Counted from the first letter of the stretch, positions 33,304-44,964 are shown. The stretch is DNA of 64,000 nucleotides from Geodermatophilus saharensis (GCF_900188205.1 NZ_FZOH01000002.1:1-64000); one strand, 5' to 3'. Translations and numbers: made by a program. The notes: a model not told the origin generated them from the sequence alone.

Positions 33304-34565
33304 CGGGTGCTCCCGCCCTCGGCACTCCCCCGCCCGGCACCCGCCCGCTCGGCACCCGCCCGCTCCACGGCCGCGGTGATCTGCGGGCGCGGGTCGCCCA
33401 GCTCGGCGTCGAGGGTCTTCACGGCCCGCTCGGCCTCGGCCGAGAGCCGCTGCGGCACGGCCACCTCGACGGTGACCAGCAGGTCGCCGGACCGGCCGCG
33501 GCCCGGCACGCCCCGGCCGCGCACCCGCAGGGTGCGCCCGCTCGCGGTGCCCGCGGGCACCTTGAGCGTGACGGTGCCGTCGAGCGCCGGCACGGTCAGC
33601 GTCGTGCCGAGCACCGCCTCGGGGAAGGTGATCGGCACGGTGAGGGTGAGGTCGTCGCCCTTGCGGCCGAACAGCTCGTGGTCGCTGACGTGCACGACGA
33701 CGAACAGGTCACCGGCCGGGCCACCCCGTCGTCCCGGCGCGCCCTTGCCGGCCAGCCGGATGCGCTGGCCGTCCTTGACGCCCGCGGGGATCCGCACGGT
33801 GATCGTGCGGGTCTGGGTGGTGACGCCGTTGCCCGCGCAGGTGGGGCACGGGTCGTCGACCACCTGGCCGGTGCCGCGGCAGTTGCGGCAGGGCTCGGAG
33901 AACGCGAAGGCGCCCTGGCTGCGGCTGGTGACACCGGCGCCGCCGCAGACCTCGCAGGTGTGCGGGCTGGTGCCCGGCTTGGCGCCGGTGCCGGCGCAGG
34001 TCGGGCAGGTGCCCGGGCTCTGCATCCGCAGCGGCACGGTGACGCCGAGGACGGCCTCGTCGAACGACAGCGTGGCCTCGGTCTCGACGTCCTGGCCGCG
34101 GGCCGGCCCGGACGCCGCCTGCGAGCGCGCCCGGGCCGAGCCGGCCGTGGTGCCACCGCCGCCGCCGCCGCCGAAGAGGTTGCCGAACAGGTCGCCGAGC
34201 CCGCCGGCCCCGGCCCGCCCGGCGTTGCCCGCGGCGCCGAAGAGGTCGCCGAGGTCGAAGGACTGGCCGCCGGCCGCCGACCCGGGGAAGCCACCGGGGA
34301 ACCCGGCCCGGGCCCCGGCGCCGCCGGCGCCGAACAGCCGCCGGGCCTCGTCGTACTCGCTGCGCCGCTTGGGGTCGGAGAGCACGTCGTAGGCCTCGGA
34401 GACGTCCTTGAACCGGGCCTCGGCGTCGGCGTTGCCCGGGTTCTTGTCCGGGTGCAGGTCCCGGGCCAGCTTCCGGTAGGCCTTCTTGATCTCCGCGGCA
34501 TCGGCGTTCTGGGAGACGCCCAGCGCCTTGTAGTAGTCCTTCTCGATGAAGTCCCGAGTGCTCAT
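33300..34565 (-). CDS. dnaJ: co-chaperone DnaJ
   Basis: A 421-residue type I Hsp40. It has the J domain with HPD at residues 38-40, a long Gly/Phe-rich region (about 85-165), and four CxxCxGxG-type zinc motifs ([32 protein letters not shown]). The substrate-binding C-terminal domains follow. It stimulates DnaK ATPase. The Ala/Arg-rich tail after residue 390 is not part of the fold. Confidence 0.96.
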   Translation of the reverse strand: MSTRDFIEKDYYKALGVSQNADAAEIKKAYRKLARDLHPDKNPGNADAEARFKDVSEAYDVLSDPKRRSEYDEARRLFGAGGAGARAGFPGGFPGSAAGGQSFDLGDLFGAAGNAGRAGAGGLGDLFGNLFGGGGGGGTTAGSARARSQAASGPARGQDVETEATLSFDEAVLGVTVPLRMQSPGTCPTCAGTGAKPGTSPHTCEVCGGAGVTSRSQGAFAFSEPCRNCRGTGQVVDDPCPTCAGNGVTTQTRTITVRIPAGVKDGQRIRLAGKGAPGRRGGPAGDLFVVVHVSDHELFGRKGDDLTLTVPITFPEAVLGTTLTVPALDGTVTLKVPAGTASGRTLRVRGRGVPGRGRSGDLLVTVEVAVPQRLSAEAERAVKTLDAELGDPRPQITAAVERAGAERAGAGRGSAEGGSTR

Positions 34566-34611
34566 CGGGCGCCTCCTCTCCTCGCGTCCGGCGTCGCTGG
34601 TCGGTGGCCGG

Positions 34612-35357
34612 TCAGCCGGCGGCCGGGGTCTCCCCCGGCGCGGCCTCGGGAGCCGGGTCAGCGCCGGCCGCGTCCCCGGTGGCGCCGTCACCGGCCGTCG
34701 CAGCGGCACCGGACGGCTCGCTCACCGCCACCATCGCCGTCCGCAGCACCCGGTCCCCGCGGCGGAAACCCTGCCGCAGGACCGTCGTCGCCGTCGGCAC
34801 GCTGACGTCGTCGGACGTGTCGTGCAGGACGGCCTCGTGCATCGCCGGGTCGAACGGGTCGCCGGCGACGCCGAAGGCCGACACGCCCAGGCCGTCGAGC
34901 AGCCCCAGGACGCGGTCGGCCACGACCTTGAAGGCGCCGGTCAGGTCACCGTGGTCGCGGGCCCGCTCGATGTCGTCGACGATCGGGAACAGCTGGGCGG
35001 CGAACCGCTCGGCGGCCTGGTCGACGACCAGCGCGCGGTCGCGGTCGACCCGCCGCCGGTAGTTGGCGTACTCGGCCGTGACCCGCTGCAGGTCCTCGGT
35101 CCGCTCGGCCAGCTGGCGCGACAGGTCGCCGTCGCCGGCCCTGTCGTCGGCCGTGCTCTCCTGCACGGGCACCTGGGTGACCGTCTCGTTCTCGCTCATG
35201 CGCTCCCCTGGCGATGGGTGGTCAGGTGTCTGTGCCGGAGTCGGGCCCGGCGGGGCGCCGGCCGGCTGCTGGCCGGCCGGCGCCCGCACCGCGCCGCTGA
35301 CGGGGTCGATCCGCCGCTTGTCACGGATCACGACCCGCGGCTGCTCGTCCCCCTGGC

Positions 35358-35361
<4 letters not shown>
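34612..35361 (-). CDS. grpE: nucleotide exchange factor GrpE
   Basis: A 249-residue exchange factor for DnaK. The long helix ([26 protein letters not shown]) and the beta-wing region with [12 protein letters not shown] are present. The ATG at 35361 was chosen because it overlaps the dnaK stop by ATGA and gives the [11 protein letters not shown] opening common in related actinobacteria. The ATG at 35199 would give a shorter GrpE. The C-terminal 35 residues are low-complexity Ala/Gly/Pro. Confidence 0.94.
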
Positions 35362-37235
<1,874 letters not shown>

Positions 37236-37301
37236 GGAGCTGGCTCCTCTTCCGTGTGCGTGCGGGTGCTGTGCTGGGTCGTGTGGCGAGCTGGTGTCCG
37301 C

Positions 37302-37322
37302 CTTGCGCGGGGTCCACTCAAC
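37302..37322. promoter_or_regulatory. HAIR operator (HspR-binding) upstream of dnaK
   Basis: Read on the minus strand, GTTGAGT-N7-GCGCAAG matches the HAIR consensus at 11 of 14 arm bases. It lies about 65 bp from the dnaK ATG, the usual place for autoregulation of the dnaK operon by HspR. Confidence 0.8.
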
Positions 37323-37440
37323 TTTCCTGCCCACCCTAACGGCACGCCTCGCGCCGGTGTTCCCGGGGTCACCACGACACGTCTCCGTGACTCGGGTCAC
37401 AGGGGTCCGGGCCGGCCCGCGCACGATCACTTCCCACCGT

Positions 37441-37499
37441 CCTCACCGCGCGGTACCCGACCTCGCGCTACGGGACGAGGTCGCGCACCACCCGGTGAG
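37441..37499. repeat. hairpin repeat (family B, upstream copy)
   Basis: A 59-bp element with CTCACCG / CGGTGAG outer arms and GGTACCCGACCTCG / CGAGGTCGCGCACC inner arms. It aligns with 38572-38630 over its length with most bases identical, in the same orientation. The nuclease-like gene lies between the two copies. Since this copy lies upstream of both flanking genes, a terminator role is unlikely. Confidence 0.8.
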
Positions 37500-37574
37500 T
37501 CCAGATACGGCCCGCTCGTCCACGGATCGCGACAGGACGCCCACCGGGGCGGGTCCCGTCACCACGCTGGCCCG

Positions 37575-38567
37575 GTGCACCCCGTTCTCCGAGCCGCAGC
37601 CGAACGCCAGGGGGGCCTGCTCACGGCCCTGGATGCCCGCCGGGCGGGATACGGGCACGACGAGATCCGGTCCCTGCGCTCCACCGGGGAGTGGGTGCGA
37701 CTGCAGCGGGGCGTCCACACGACGGCGGAGCGACCGGCCCGCCTGGGCGGCCGTCCCCACGCCGTCGACTGCCTCGCCACCCTGCTGTTCCTCGACCGGC
37801 CCGGCGCCGTCGTCAGCCACGGCTCGGCCGCGCGCCTCCTCGGCCTCCCGGTGTCGGACGGCCTGGAACGGACGGTCCGGCTCACCGATCCGGACCAGTG
37901 GCGCAGGGGCTCGACCTTCCGGATGAACCGCGCCCCGTTGGACGCCGACGAGGTGGTCCGGCGCGGCCCCCTCCGCCTCACGTCACCGGCTCGCACGCTC
38001 GTCGACTGCGCCCGGGAGTGGGAACTCGAGCACGCCGTCGTCGCGATGGACGCCGCTCTGCTCGCCGGGGCGACGACAGCAGGCGAACTGGTGCGCGTCG
38101 CCGCCGCGCAGCACTGCTGGCGGGGCACACCCAGGTCCCGGCGCGCCGTCGGGCTGGCCGACGGGCGCGCCGAGTCACCGCTGGAGACCCGGGGCCGCCT
38201 GCGGCTCGTCGGGTCGGGCCTGCCGGCGCCCGAGCTGCAGGTCGAGATCCGCAGCCAGGGTCGCCTGGTGGGGGTCGTCGACGCCTGGTTCGACGGCGCC
38301 GCCGTCGCGGTCGAGTTCGACGGCCGGGTCACGTACACCGACCCGTGGCGCGACCGCACGGCGCGGCAGGTCCTGTGGGAGGAGAAGCGGCGCGAGGACA
38401 AGCTCCGCGCTCTCGGCACCCGCGTGGTCCGGATTGTCGACGCCGACCTCGGCGACCGCTGGCCGACCCTCGCCGCGGAGGTCGCGGCACTCCTGGCCAT
38501 CCCGGGGCCGGCGGTCCGACGCTTCACCGCGACTGCGCGGGCACGGGGCCGGCGACGGTCGGCCTGA
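37575..38567 (+). CDS. solitary AbiEi-like / DUF559 endonuclease-domain protein, second copy type
   Basis: A 330-residue protein. The N-terminus (QGGLLTALDARRAG, about 12-25, then GEWVRLQRGVH) is an AbiEi-type winged-helix antitoxin-like domain, and VVSHGSAARLLGLP follows. The C-terminal DUF559/Vsr-like domain has candidate catalytic residues Glu200/Glu204 (AESPLET), Asp236, and Glu247-Phe-Asp249-Gly, with a basic helix EEKRREDKLRALG. The GTG at 37575 gives the expected start. No AbiEii partner is adjacent. Family-B hairpin repeats flank it on both sides. It resembles the protein of 5610-6482 in layout but is clearly diverged. DNA binding or cleavage is inference. Confidence 0.78.
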   Translation: MHPVLRAAAERQGGLLTALDARRAGYGHDEIRSLRSTGEWVRLQRGVHTTAERPARLGGRPHAVDCLATLLFLDRPGAVVSHGSAARLLGLPVSDGLERTVRLTDPDQWRRGSTFRMNRAPLDADEVVRRGPLRLTSPARTLVDCAREWELEHAVVAMDAALLAGATTAGELVRVAAAQHCWRGTPRSRRAVGLADGRAESPLETRGRLRLVGSGLPAPELQVEIRSQGRLVGVVDAWFDGAAVAVEFDGRVTYTDPWRDRTARQVLWEEKRREDKLRALGTRVVRIVDADLGDRWPTLAAEVAALLAIPGPAVRRFTATARARGRRRSA

Positions 38568-38571
38568 GAGC

Positions 38572-38630
38572 CCTCACCGTGTGGTGCCCGACCTCGCGCT
38601 GCGCAGTGAGGTCGGGCACCACACCGCGCG
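38572..38630. repeat. hairpin repeat (family B, downstream copy)
   Basis: GTGTGGTGCCCGACCTC / GAGGTCGGGCACCACAC arms form a 17-bp perfect stem around an 11-base loop that contains GCGCTGCGC. It is a direct repeat of 37441-37499 and begins 4 bp after the nuclease-like gene stop. Confidence 0.82.
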
Positions 38631-38800
38631 GACACGCGCCGGGGCCGACACCCCGGGTGAGGACCGTCACTGTCGCTGCCGGCGCCCTCCCCGCGGCGAC
38701 GCACCCGGGGACGGCCGACGCAGCGAACGGGCCGGTCGACCCCACGGCGGGTGGGCGGTGAGCACCGTCGACGGCGCCGGAGGAGGGCGCGGCGCCCCGG

Positions 38801-38816
38801 GTTACCGGCGGGTAAC
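38801..38816. promoter_or_regulatory. operator-like palindrome upstream of the EtfD-like gene
   Basis: GTTACCGGCGGGTAAC. Its reverse complement matches 63479-63494, upstream of the FadE5-like gene, at 15 of 16 bases, and a third related site lies at 63502-63517. It lies just upstream of a TATCGT that may be the -10 box, so it would overlap the -35 region. A TetR-type repressor of fatty-acid genes is a plausible ligand (inference). Confidence 0.75.
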
Positions 38817-38975
38817 CTGTGCTCGCGCAGCTATCGTGCTGGGTCGCGTGGGCACAGGCGCCCGCGCGCGATCCGCCGCCGGTCCGCAGGCCGGTCGACG
38901 ACGGCGGCGAGACCCCTCTCGCACCGTCCGTGCGGACCGACCAACCGACGCCGCCTGGCGTGGGGAGAGGGAATC

Positions 38976-41267
38976 ATGACGGGCCCCCTGCAGGTCGTGC
39001 TCGGCACGATCAGCGTGCTGTTCCTCATCGTGGCGGTCGTGCTGGCCTACCGGGCGGTCCGGGCGATGGTCCGCATCATCCGCACCGGCCAGCCCGACAG
39101 CACCCGCTTCGGGCCCTTCGGCCCGCGGATGAAGACACTCCTGGTCGAGTCGCTCGGCCACACCCGGATGCTCAAGTGGTCGGCCATCGGCGCCGCCCAC
39201 TGGTTCGTGTTCGTCGGCTTCTACGGCCTGTTCCTCACCCTGGTCGAGGCCTTCGGCGAGGTCTGGAACCCGGCCTTCCACCTGCCGCTGATCGGCGAGT
39301 GGAGCCTGTGGAACCTCTTCGCCGACGTGATCGGCACCGGCACGATCCTGGGGATCCTCTACCTGATCTACCGGCGCCAGAAGGACCACCCGCGCCGCCA
39401 GGGCCGCGCGAGCCGCTTCGCCGGCTCCAACGAGGGCCGCGGCTACTTCGTCGAGGCCGTCGTCCTCGTCGTCGGCGTCTGCATCCTGCTCATCCGCGCC
39501 CTGAAGATCTCCTCCGACCTCACCGAGGCGCCGGCCTGGTCGCACCCGGTCTCGGGCCTGCTGGCCACCGTGCTGCCCGACAGCCCGGACCTGCTCAGCG
39601 TCGTCGCGTTCGTCAAGATCGTCGTCTCGCTGGTCTGGCTGGTCGTGCTCGCTCGCACGCTCAACATGGGCGTGGCCTGGCACCGCTTCAGCGCCTTCCC
39701 GAACATCTACTTCAAGCGGCAGGACGACGGCGGCGTCGCCCTCGGCCCGCTGCAGCCCATGACCTCGAACGGCAAGCCGATCGACTTCGAGGACCCGGGC
39801 GAGGACGACGTCTTCGGTCGCGGCAAGATCGAGGACTTCACCTGGAAGGGGATGCTCGACTTCACCACCTGCACCGAGTGCGGGCGGTGCCAGAGCCAGT
39901 GCCCGGCCTGGAACACCGGCAAGCCGCTGAGCCCGAAGATGGTCGTGATGGACCTGCGGGACCACCTCTACGCCAAGGCCCCGTACCTGCTCGGCGCGAA
40001 GACGGCGAGCGAGACCGCCCCGGACTTCGACGTCCTCAAGCCCAGCGACGAGCAGGTCTGGGCGTCGGGCTACGCCCGCATCGAGGGCACCAACGACGCC
40101 CAGGCGCACCGCCCGCTGGTCGGCACCCTCGAGGAGGGCGGGGTCATCGACCCCGACGTGCTGTGGAGCTGCACCAACTGCGGCGCCTGCGTCGAGCAGT
40201 GCCCGGTCGACATCGAGCACGTCGACCACATCGAGGACATGCGCCGCTACCAGGTCCTCATCGAGTCCAACTTCCCGTCCGAGGCCGGCGTGATGCTGCG
40301 CAACCTCGAGAACCGCGGCAACCCCTGGGGCGTGAGCCCGAGCACCCGCGAGGACTGGATCAAGGAGATGGACTTCGAGGTGCGGATGGCCGACGGCCCG
40401 CTGCCCTACGAGGTCGAGTACCTGTTCTGGGTCGGCTGCGCCGGCGCCATCGACGACCGCGCCAAGAAGGTCACCAAGGCCGTCGCCGAGCTGCTGCACA
40501 CCGCCGGCGTCGAGTTCGCCGTCCTGGGCTCGGGCGAGACCTGCTCGGGCGACCCGGCCCGCCGCATGGGCAACGAGTTCGTCTTCCAGATGATGGCGCA
40601 GGAGAACGTCGAGACCCTCAACGGCGTCTTCGAGGGCCGCGTGCCGGGCACCCGCAAGATCGTCACCACCTGCCCGCACTGCTTCAACTCGCTGGGCCGG
40701 GAGTACCCGCAGGTCGGCGGCGAGTACGAGGTCGTGCACCACACGCAGCTGCTCAGCCAGCTCGTGGAGGAGGGCCGGCTCACGCCGGTCACCCCGGTCG
40801 ACCGCAAGGTCACCTACCACGACCCGTGCTTCCTCGGCCGGCACAACAAGGTCTACACGCCGCCGCGGGAGATCCTCGACAGCGTGCAGGGCCTCTCCAC
40901 CCAGGAGATGCACCGCTGCAAGGACCGCGGCTTCTGCTGCGGCGCCGGCGGCGCGCGCATGTGGATGGAGGAGAAGATCGGCAAGCGGATCAACGTGGAG
41001 CGCACCGAGGAGGCCCTCGGTCTCGACCCCGACGTCATCTCCACCGCCTGCCCGTTCTGCATCACGATGCTGTCGGACGCCCTGACGTCGAAGAAGCAGA
41101 ACGGCGAGGCCGCCGAGCACGTCGAGGTCCTCGACGTCAGCCAGATCCTGCTGCGCTCGATGGCGCCGGTCGGCACCCCGGGCACCGAGCACGGCACCGA
41201 GGTCGGCACGTCCGACGACGACGTCGCCGGCACCGGCTCGGCCGCGACGGGACACGGCCAGGCCTAG
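38976..41267 (+). CDS. etfD: EtfD-like membrane iron-sulfur oxidoreductase (ETF:menaquinone type)
   Basis: A 763-residue protein. It has about six N-terminal hydrophobic segments (NarI-like haem/quinone domain), then two 4Fe-4S motifs (CTECGRCQSQCP and CTNCGACVEQCP), and two CCG-type cysteine domains (CPHCFNSLGREY and CCGAGGARMWMEE, CPFCITML). This order matches mycobacterial Rv0338c (EtfD), which passes electrons from electron-transfer flavoprotein, fed by acyl-CoA dehydrogenases, to the quinone pool. A GGGAGAGGG site precedes the ATG. The upstream operator is shared with a FadE5-like gene. The acidic tail after residue 735 is disordered. Confidence 0.88.
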   Translation: MTGPLQVVLGTISVLFLIVAVVLAYRAVRAMVRIIRTGQPDSTRFGPFGPRMKTLLVESLGHTRMLKWSAIGAAHWFVFVGFYGLFLTLVEAFGEVWNPAFHLPLIGEWSLWNLFADVIGTGTILGILYLIYRRQKDHPRRQGRASRFAGSNEGRGYFVEAVVLVVGVCILLIRALKISSDLTEAPAWSHPVSGLLATVLPDSPDLLSVVAFVKIVVSLVWLVVLARTLNMGVAWHRFSAFPNIYFKRQDDGGVALGPLQPMTSNGKPIDFEDPGEDDVFGRGKIEDFTWKGMLDFTTCTECGRCQSQCPAWNTGKPLSPKMVVMDLRDHLYAKAPYLLGAKTASETAPDFDVLKPSDEQVWASGYARIEGTNDAQAHRPLVGTLEEGGVIDPDVLWSCTNCGACVEQCPVDIEHVDHIEDMRRYQVLIESNFPSEAGVMLRNLENRGNPWGVSPSTREDWIKEMDFEVRMADGPLPYEVEYLFWVGCAGAIDDRAKKVTKAVAELLHTAGVEFAVLGSGETCSGDPARRMGNEFVFQMMAQENVETLNGVFEGRVPGTRKIVTTCPHCFNSLGREYPQVGGEYEVVHHTQLLSQLVEEGRLTPVTPVDRKVTYHDPCFLGRHNKVYTPPREILDSVQGLSTQEMHRCKDRGFCCGAGGARMWMEEKIGKRINVERTEEALGLDPDVISTACPFCITMLSDALTSKKQNGEAAEHVEVLDVSQILLRSMAPVGTPGTEHGTEVGTSDDDVAGTGSAATGHGQA

Positions 41268-41291
41268 CCGGCCGCACCCGCACCACCCGAC

Positions 41292-41329
41292 GGACGCCGC
41301 CGGTGAGGATCGCCTCACCGGCGGCGTCC
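41292..41329. terminator. GC hairpin after the EtfD-like gene
   Basis: GGACGCCGCCGGTGAG / CTCACCGGCGGCGTCC arms (16 bp, perfect) with a 6-base loop lie 24 bp beyond the stop. Confidence 0.78.
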
Positions 41330-41368
41330 GCCGTCTGCGGGGCCGTCTCCTCCGGTAGAACACCGCGC

Positions 41369-42340
41369 GTGCTCCTCCACCTGCGGGTGACCGTGCCGCC
41401 CGACCGCACCGACGACGTCCGGGACCTCTTCGACCGCTGCCCCGGCACCGCCCACCTCGCCGTGCTCCCCGGGGCCTCGGTCAGCCCGGCCGGTGACCTC
41501 GTCCTCGCCGACGTCGCCCGCGAGTCCGCCGACGCCCTCGTGGCCGGGCTGCGTGAGCTGCACGTCGACCGCGACGGCGGGATCACCGTCGAGGCCGTGG
41601 ACACCGCCGTGTCGGCCAGCGCCGAGCGGGCGGAGGAGGCCGCGCCCGGTGACGGGTCCGACGCCGTCGTGTGGGAGCAGGTGGTGCGCACGACGGCGGC
41701 CGACTCGTCGCTGTCGGTGTCCTACCTGTCCTTCCTCACCATCGCGACGCTGCTGGCCGCCGTGGCGGTGGTCAACGACTCCGCGGTCCTGCTCATCGGC
41801 GCGATGGTGCTCGGGCCGGAGTTCGCCCCGCTGGCGGGACTGGCCGTCGCCCTCGTCCACGGCCGGCGCTCGGTCGCGCGGTCGGCCGGCCGGGCGCTGG
41901 GGGTCGGCTTCCTCGTGGCGATCGCGGTGACGACGGTGGTCACGCTGACCGGCCGGCTGCTCGGCTGGTTCGGCCCCGAGGTGCTCACCATGGCCCGGCC
42001 GCAGACCGTCTTCATCACCGAGCCCGACCACTGGTCGCTGGTGGTCGCGGTGCTGGCCGGCATCGCCGGCGTGCTGTCGCTGACGTCGGCCAAGAGCGCC
42101 GCCCTGGTCGGCGTCTTCATCTCGGTGACCACGGTGCCGGCGGCAGCGGACATGGCGGTGTCGCTGGCCCTGGGCAGCGGCGGCGAGTTCGCCCGCGCGG
42201 CGCTGCAGCTGGGCATCAACCTCGTGGGCATCGTCGCCGCCGCCGTGGTGACGCTGGCCCTGCAGCGGGTGCTCTGGCGCCGGGTCCCGCAGATCGTCCC
42301 GCGGGTGCAGACCACCGCCCGCACGGAGCTGCGCGCCTGA
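41369..42340 (+). CDS. DUF389 family membrane protein
   Basis: A 323-residue protein. The N-terminal roughly 100 residues form a soluble domain (LLHLRVTVPPDRTDDVRDLF). They are followed by a DUF389 membrane region with about six segments, including LLIGAMVLGPEFAPLAGLAVALVHG and LTSAKSAALVGVFISVTTVPAAADMAV. Function of DUF389 is unknown. The GTG start follows the terminator of the previous gene, so it has its own promoter. Confidence 0.85.
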   Translation: MLLHLRVTVPPDRTDDVRDLFDRCPGTAHLAVLPGASVSPAGDLVLADVARESADALVAGLRELHVDRDGGITVEAVDTAVSASAERAEEAAPGDGSDAVVWEQVVRTTAADSSLSVSYLSFLTIATLLAAVAVVNDSAVLLIGAMVLGPEFAPLAGLAVALVHGRRSVARSAGRALGVGFLVAIAVTTVVTLTGRLLGWFGPEVLTMARPQTVFITEPDHWSLVVAVLAGIAGVLSLTSAKSAALVGVFISVTTVPAAADMAVSLALGSGGEFARAALQLGINLVGIVAAAVVTLALQRVLWRRVPQIVPRVQTTARTELRA

Positions 42341-42351
42341 CCGGCGTGACT

Positions 42352-42368
42352 GGTTGCACAGTGCACCC
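42352..42368. promoter_or_regulatory. candidate operator upstream of the CynX-type carrier
   Basis: GGTTGCAC-A-GTGCACCC is an inverted repeat (7 of 8 arm pairs) 40 bp before the start of the carrier gene. No regulator gene lies beside it. Confidence 0.35.
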
Positions 42369-42407
42369 GGTTGCGGGCGGCGACCCGGTGGGGCGCACCA
42401 TCGAACG

Positions 42408-43685
42408 GTGACCCGCACGGCCGCCGCTCCCCCGTCCGCCCCGGACGCCACCCAGCGACGCCGGGGGCTGGTGCTGGTCGCCGTGGCGATCGTCCTCACC
42501 GCGGCGAACCTGCGGACGGCGGTCAGCTCGGTCGGGCCGGTGCTCGCCGAGCTCGAGGCCGGCCTCGGCGTCTCCAGCGCCGCCGCCGGCGTCGTGACCA
42601 CCATGCCGGTGCTGTGCTTCGCCCTCATCGGCTTCGCCGGCCCCCCGCTGGCCGCCCGGTTCCCCGACGGGCACGTGCTCGCCGGCGCGCTGTCGACCAT
42701 GGCCGCCGGGCTGGTGCTGCGCGCCGTCGTCGACTCCTTCCCGCTGTTCCTCGTGGGGACGGCGCTGGCCATGGTCGGCGGGGCGCTGGGCAACGTGCTG
42801 CTGCCCGGCCTGGTCAAGCGCTGGTTCCCCGAGCGCACGGGCCTGCTGGTGGGCGCCTACAGCGCGAGCATGGCCATCGGCGGCGCGGTCGCGGCGGTGA
42901 GCACCGCACCGATAGCCGCCGCGCTGGGGCAGGACGGCTGGCGCTGGGCGCTGGGCATCTGGGCGGTGCTCGCGCTGGCCGCCGCGCTGCCCTGGCTGGT
43001 CACCCCGCGCCGGCCGGGCGCCTCGCGCGGCAGCCACCGGTCGGTGCGCATGGCCCCGCTGCTGCGCAGCCCGCTGGCCCTCACCCTCGCCGCCTTCTTC
43101 GGCCTGCAGGCGACGCAGGCCTACGTGGTGATGGGCTGGTCGGCCCAGTACCTGCGCGACTCCGGCCTCAGCGCGGCGACCGCCGGCCTGCTTCTCGGCA
43201 TCAACTCGATCGTCGTCATCCCCGTCAACGCGGTCGTCCCCTCCCTCACCGTGCGGCAGCGGTGGCAGCGGCCGCTGCTGCTGGGGTTCATGGCCTGCTA
43301 CGCCGTGGGCTGGACCGGGCTGTGGCTGGCGCCGCGCACGATGCCGTGGCTGTGGATGAGCGTGCTCGCCGTCGGCATGGGGACGTTCTCCATGGTGCTC
43401 ACGCTGCTGGGCCTGCGCGCCCGGACGCCGGAGACGGTGTCCGCGCTCTCGACGGTCACCCAGGGCTGGGGCTACGTCCTCGCCGGCGCCGGCCCGCTGC
43501 TGGTCGGTGTGCTGCGCGGGGCCACCGGCGGGTACGGCGGCATGTTCGTGCTGATCGCCGTCGCCACCGTGGGCCTCACCGTCACCGGGTGGCTCGTCAC
43601 CCGGGACCGGTTCGTCGACGACGAGGTGCCCGGCTGGTCGCCGGCGGCGGTCAGTCCTGCGGCCGCCGGGTCTCCGCGCGGGTGA
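42408..43685 (+). CDS. MFS transporter, CynX/NimT (cyanate permease-like) family
   Basis: A 425-residue, 12-segment carrier. [20 protein letters not shown] near the N-terminus is the signature opening of the CynX/NimT group, and [28 protein letters not shown] is the loop 4-5 region. Substrates in the family include cyanate and 2-nitroimidazole; none can be assigned here. Its last 35 bp overlap the convergent dcd gene. Confidence 0.88.
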   Translation: MTRTAAAPPSAPDATQRRRGLVLVAVAIVLTAANLRTAVSSVGPVLAELEAGLGVSSAAAGVVTTMPVLCFALIGFAGPPLAARFPDGHVLAGALSTMAAGLVLRAVVDSFPLFLVGTALAMVGGALGNVLLPGLVKRWFPERTGLLVGAYSASMAIGGAVAAVSTAPIAAALGQDGWRWALGIWAVLALAAALPWLVTPRRPGASRGSHRSVRMAPLLRSPLALTLAAFFGLQATQAYVVMGWSAQYLRDSGLSAATAGLLLGINSIVVIPVNAVVPSLTVRQRWQRPLLLGFMACYAVGWTGLWLAPRTMPWLWMSVLAVGMGTFSMVLTLLGLRARTPETVSALSTVTQGWGYVLAGAGPLLVGVLRGATGGYGGMFVLIAVATVGLTVTGWLVTRDRFVDDEVPGWSPAAVSPAAAGSPRG

Positions 43686-44241
43686 AGTTGCGGAAGGACC
43701 GCGAGGGCGTCGGGCCGCGCTGGTCCTGGTAGCGGGAGCCGTAGACCGCCGAGCCGTAGGGGTGCTCGGCCGGGCCGGTGAGCCGGAACAGGCACAGCTG
43801 GCCGATCTTCATCCCCGGCCACAGCGTGATCGGCAGGTTGGCCACGTTGGACAGCTCCAGCGTGATGTGCCCGGAGAAGCCGGGGTCGACGAAGCCCGCC
43901 GTGGAGTGCGTCAGTAACCCGAGACGGCCCAGGCTCGATTTTCCTTCCAGTCTCGCTGCCAGGTCGTCGGGGATGGAGACCACCTCGAGGGTGGACCCGA
44001 GCACGAACTCGCCCGGGTGCAGCACGAACGGCTCGTCGCCGTCGGGCTCGACCAGCGTGGTGAGGTCGTCCTGCTGCTGCGCGGGGTCGATGTGCGTGTA
44101 CCGGGCGTTGTTGAACACCCGGAAGTAGCGGTCGAGCCGGACGTCGATGCTCGACGGCTGCACCAGGCCCGCGTCGTGCGGCTCGATGCCGAGCCGCCCC
44201 TCGGCGATCGCGGCGCGGATGTCGCGGTCGGACAGCAGCAT
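43651..44241 (-). CDS. dcd: dCTP deaminase
   Basis: A 196-residue trimeric dUTPase-like enzyme producing dUTP (or dUMP in the bifunctional type) from d[24 protein letters not shown], the [25 protein letters not shown] nucleotide-binding block and the C-terminal [17 protein letters not shown] are typical. Actinobacterial enzymes of this size are often bifunctional dCTP deaminase/dUTPases. Its 3' end overlaps the carrier gene on the other strand. Confidence 0.95.
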   Translation of the reverse strand: MLLSDRDIRAAIAEGRLGIEPHDAGLVQPSSIDVRLDRYFRVFNNARYTHIDPAQQQDDLTTLVEPDGDEPFVLHPGEFVLGSTLEVVSIPDDLAARLEGKSSLGRLGLLTHSTAGFVDPGFSGHITLELSNVANLPITLWPGMKIGQLCLFRLTGPAEHPYGSAVYGSRYQDQRGPTPSRSFRNFTRAETRRPQD

Positions 44242-44385
44242 GGCGCGGAGTCTAGGGAGGCGGCCGCGCCGGCTCCGCGGACTGCCCGCCGGGACCTTGG
44301 TCCCGACCTGCACCGCTCGGATCGCGTCCCGGCGGCGCGTGCCGATACCCGGGTGCACGACCGATCGACACAGGAGGACACCGCG

Positions 44386-44964
44386 TTGCTGGACACCCAC
44401 CCCCGGACCGCGGTCCCCCGTCCCCGCCGGACCGCCGTGCGGCCCACCGGTGAGGAGCGGTCCTTCGGCGCCGACGAGCTCATCGTCTCCAAGACCGACG
44501 GCCGCGGGGTGATCACCTACGCCAACGACGTCTTCCTGCGGGTCGGCGCCTACTCCCTCGACGAGGTCGTCGGGCAGCCGCACAACCTCATCCGGCACCC
44601 CGACATGCCGCGCGCGGTGTTCTCGCTGCTGTGGGACACCCTCGCCGCCCGCCGCGAGCTGTTCGCCTACATCCAGAACCTCGCCGCCGACGGCGCCTCC
44701 TACTGGGTCCTCGCGCACGTGACGCCGTCCTACGGCCCCGACGGCTCGGTGGTCGGCTACCACTCCAGCCGGCGCCGGCCCTCCCGCCGGGCGCTGGACC
44801 GCGTCCGCCCGCTGTACCGGCAGCTGCTCGCCGAGGAGCGCCGGCACCCGACCGCCCGCGCCGCCGTCACGGCGTCCTCGGCGCTGCTGCACCGGCTCGT
44901 CGCCGAGCAGGCCGCGTCCTACGAGGACCTCGTGTGGTCGGTCATCAGCCAGGAGGAGGACTGA
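44386..44964 (+). CDS. Aer-type PAS sensor protein (split aerotaxis receptor, sensor half)
   Basis: A 192-residue protein with one PAS domain. [43 protein letters not shown] is the Aer/Aer-2 type PAS signature, usually binding FAD for redox sensing. There is no membrane segment or signalling domain. The TTG start at 44386 is supported by AGGAGG ten bases upstream. One base separates it from the chemoreceptor gene that follows, so the two probably form one receptor system. Confidence 0.82.
   Translation: MLDTHPRTAVPRPRRTAVRPTGEERSFGADELIVSKTDGRGVITYANDVFLRVGAYSLDEVVGQPHNLIRHPDMPRAVFSLLWDTLAARRELFAYIQNLAADGASYWVLAHVTPSYGPDGSVVGYHSSRRRPSRRALDRVRPLYRQLLAEERRHPTARAAVTASSALLHRLVAEQAASYEDLVWSVISQEED

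Larger units (their letters stand above)
37236..37574. other. dnaK upstream region and inter-gene space before the second nuclease-like gene
   Basis: This 339-bp stretch holds the HAIR site (37302-37322) on the dnaK side and one hairpin repeat (37441-37499) on the side of the nuclease-like gene. A CTCAACTTTCC stretch near 37317-37327 is AT-rich relative to its surroundings and may belong to the dnaK promoter. No ORF here looks coding. Confidence 0.5.
38568..38975. other. 408-bp gap before the EtfD-like gene
   Basis: The gap contains the downstream family-B hairpin (38572-38630), a stretch with no recognisable feature (38631-38800), an operator-like palindrome (38801-38816), a possible -10 box TATCGT (38832-38837) and the leader of the EtfD-like gene. 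I see no credible coding sequence in it. Confidence 0.5.

Noticed and set aside
37441-37499. Upstream family-B repeat as a terminator of the dnaK operon
   Set aside because: dnaK starts at 37235 and is transcribed away from it, and the nuclease-like gene begins downstream, so nothing would end here.
37860-37873. Extra GTTCCAG-like match (CCTGGAACGGAC) as a fifth 3' element
   Set aside because: It lies inside the coding sequence of the nuclease-like gene, without hairpins, and differs in the conserved bases after the core.
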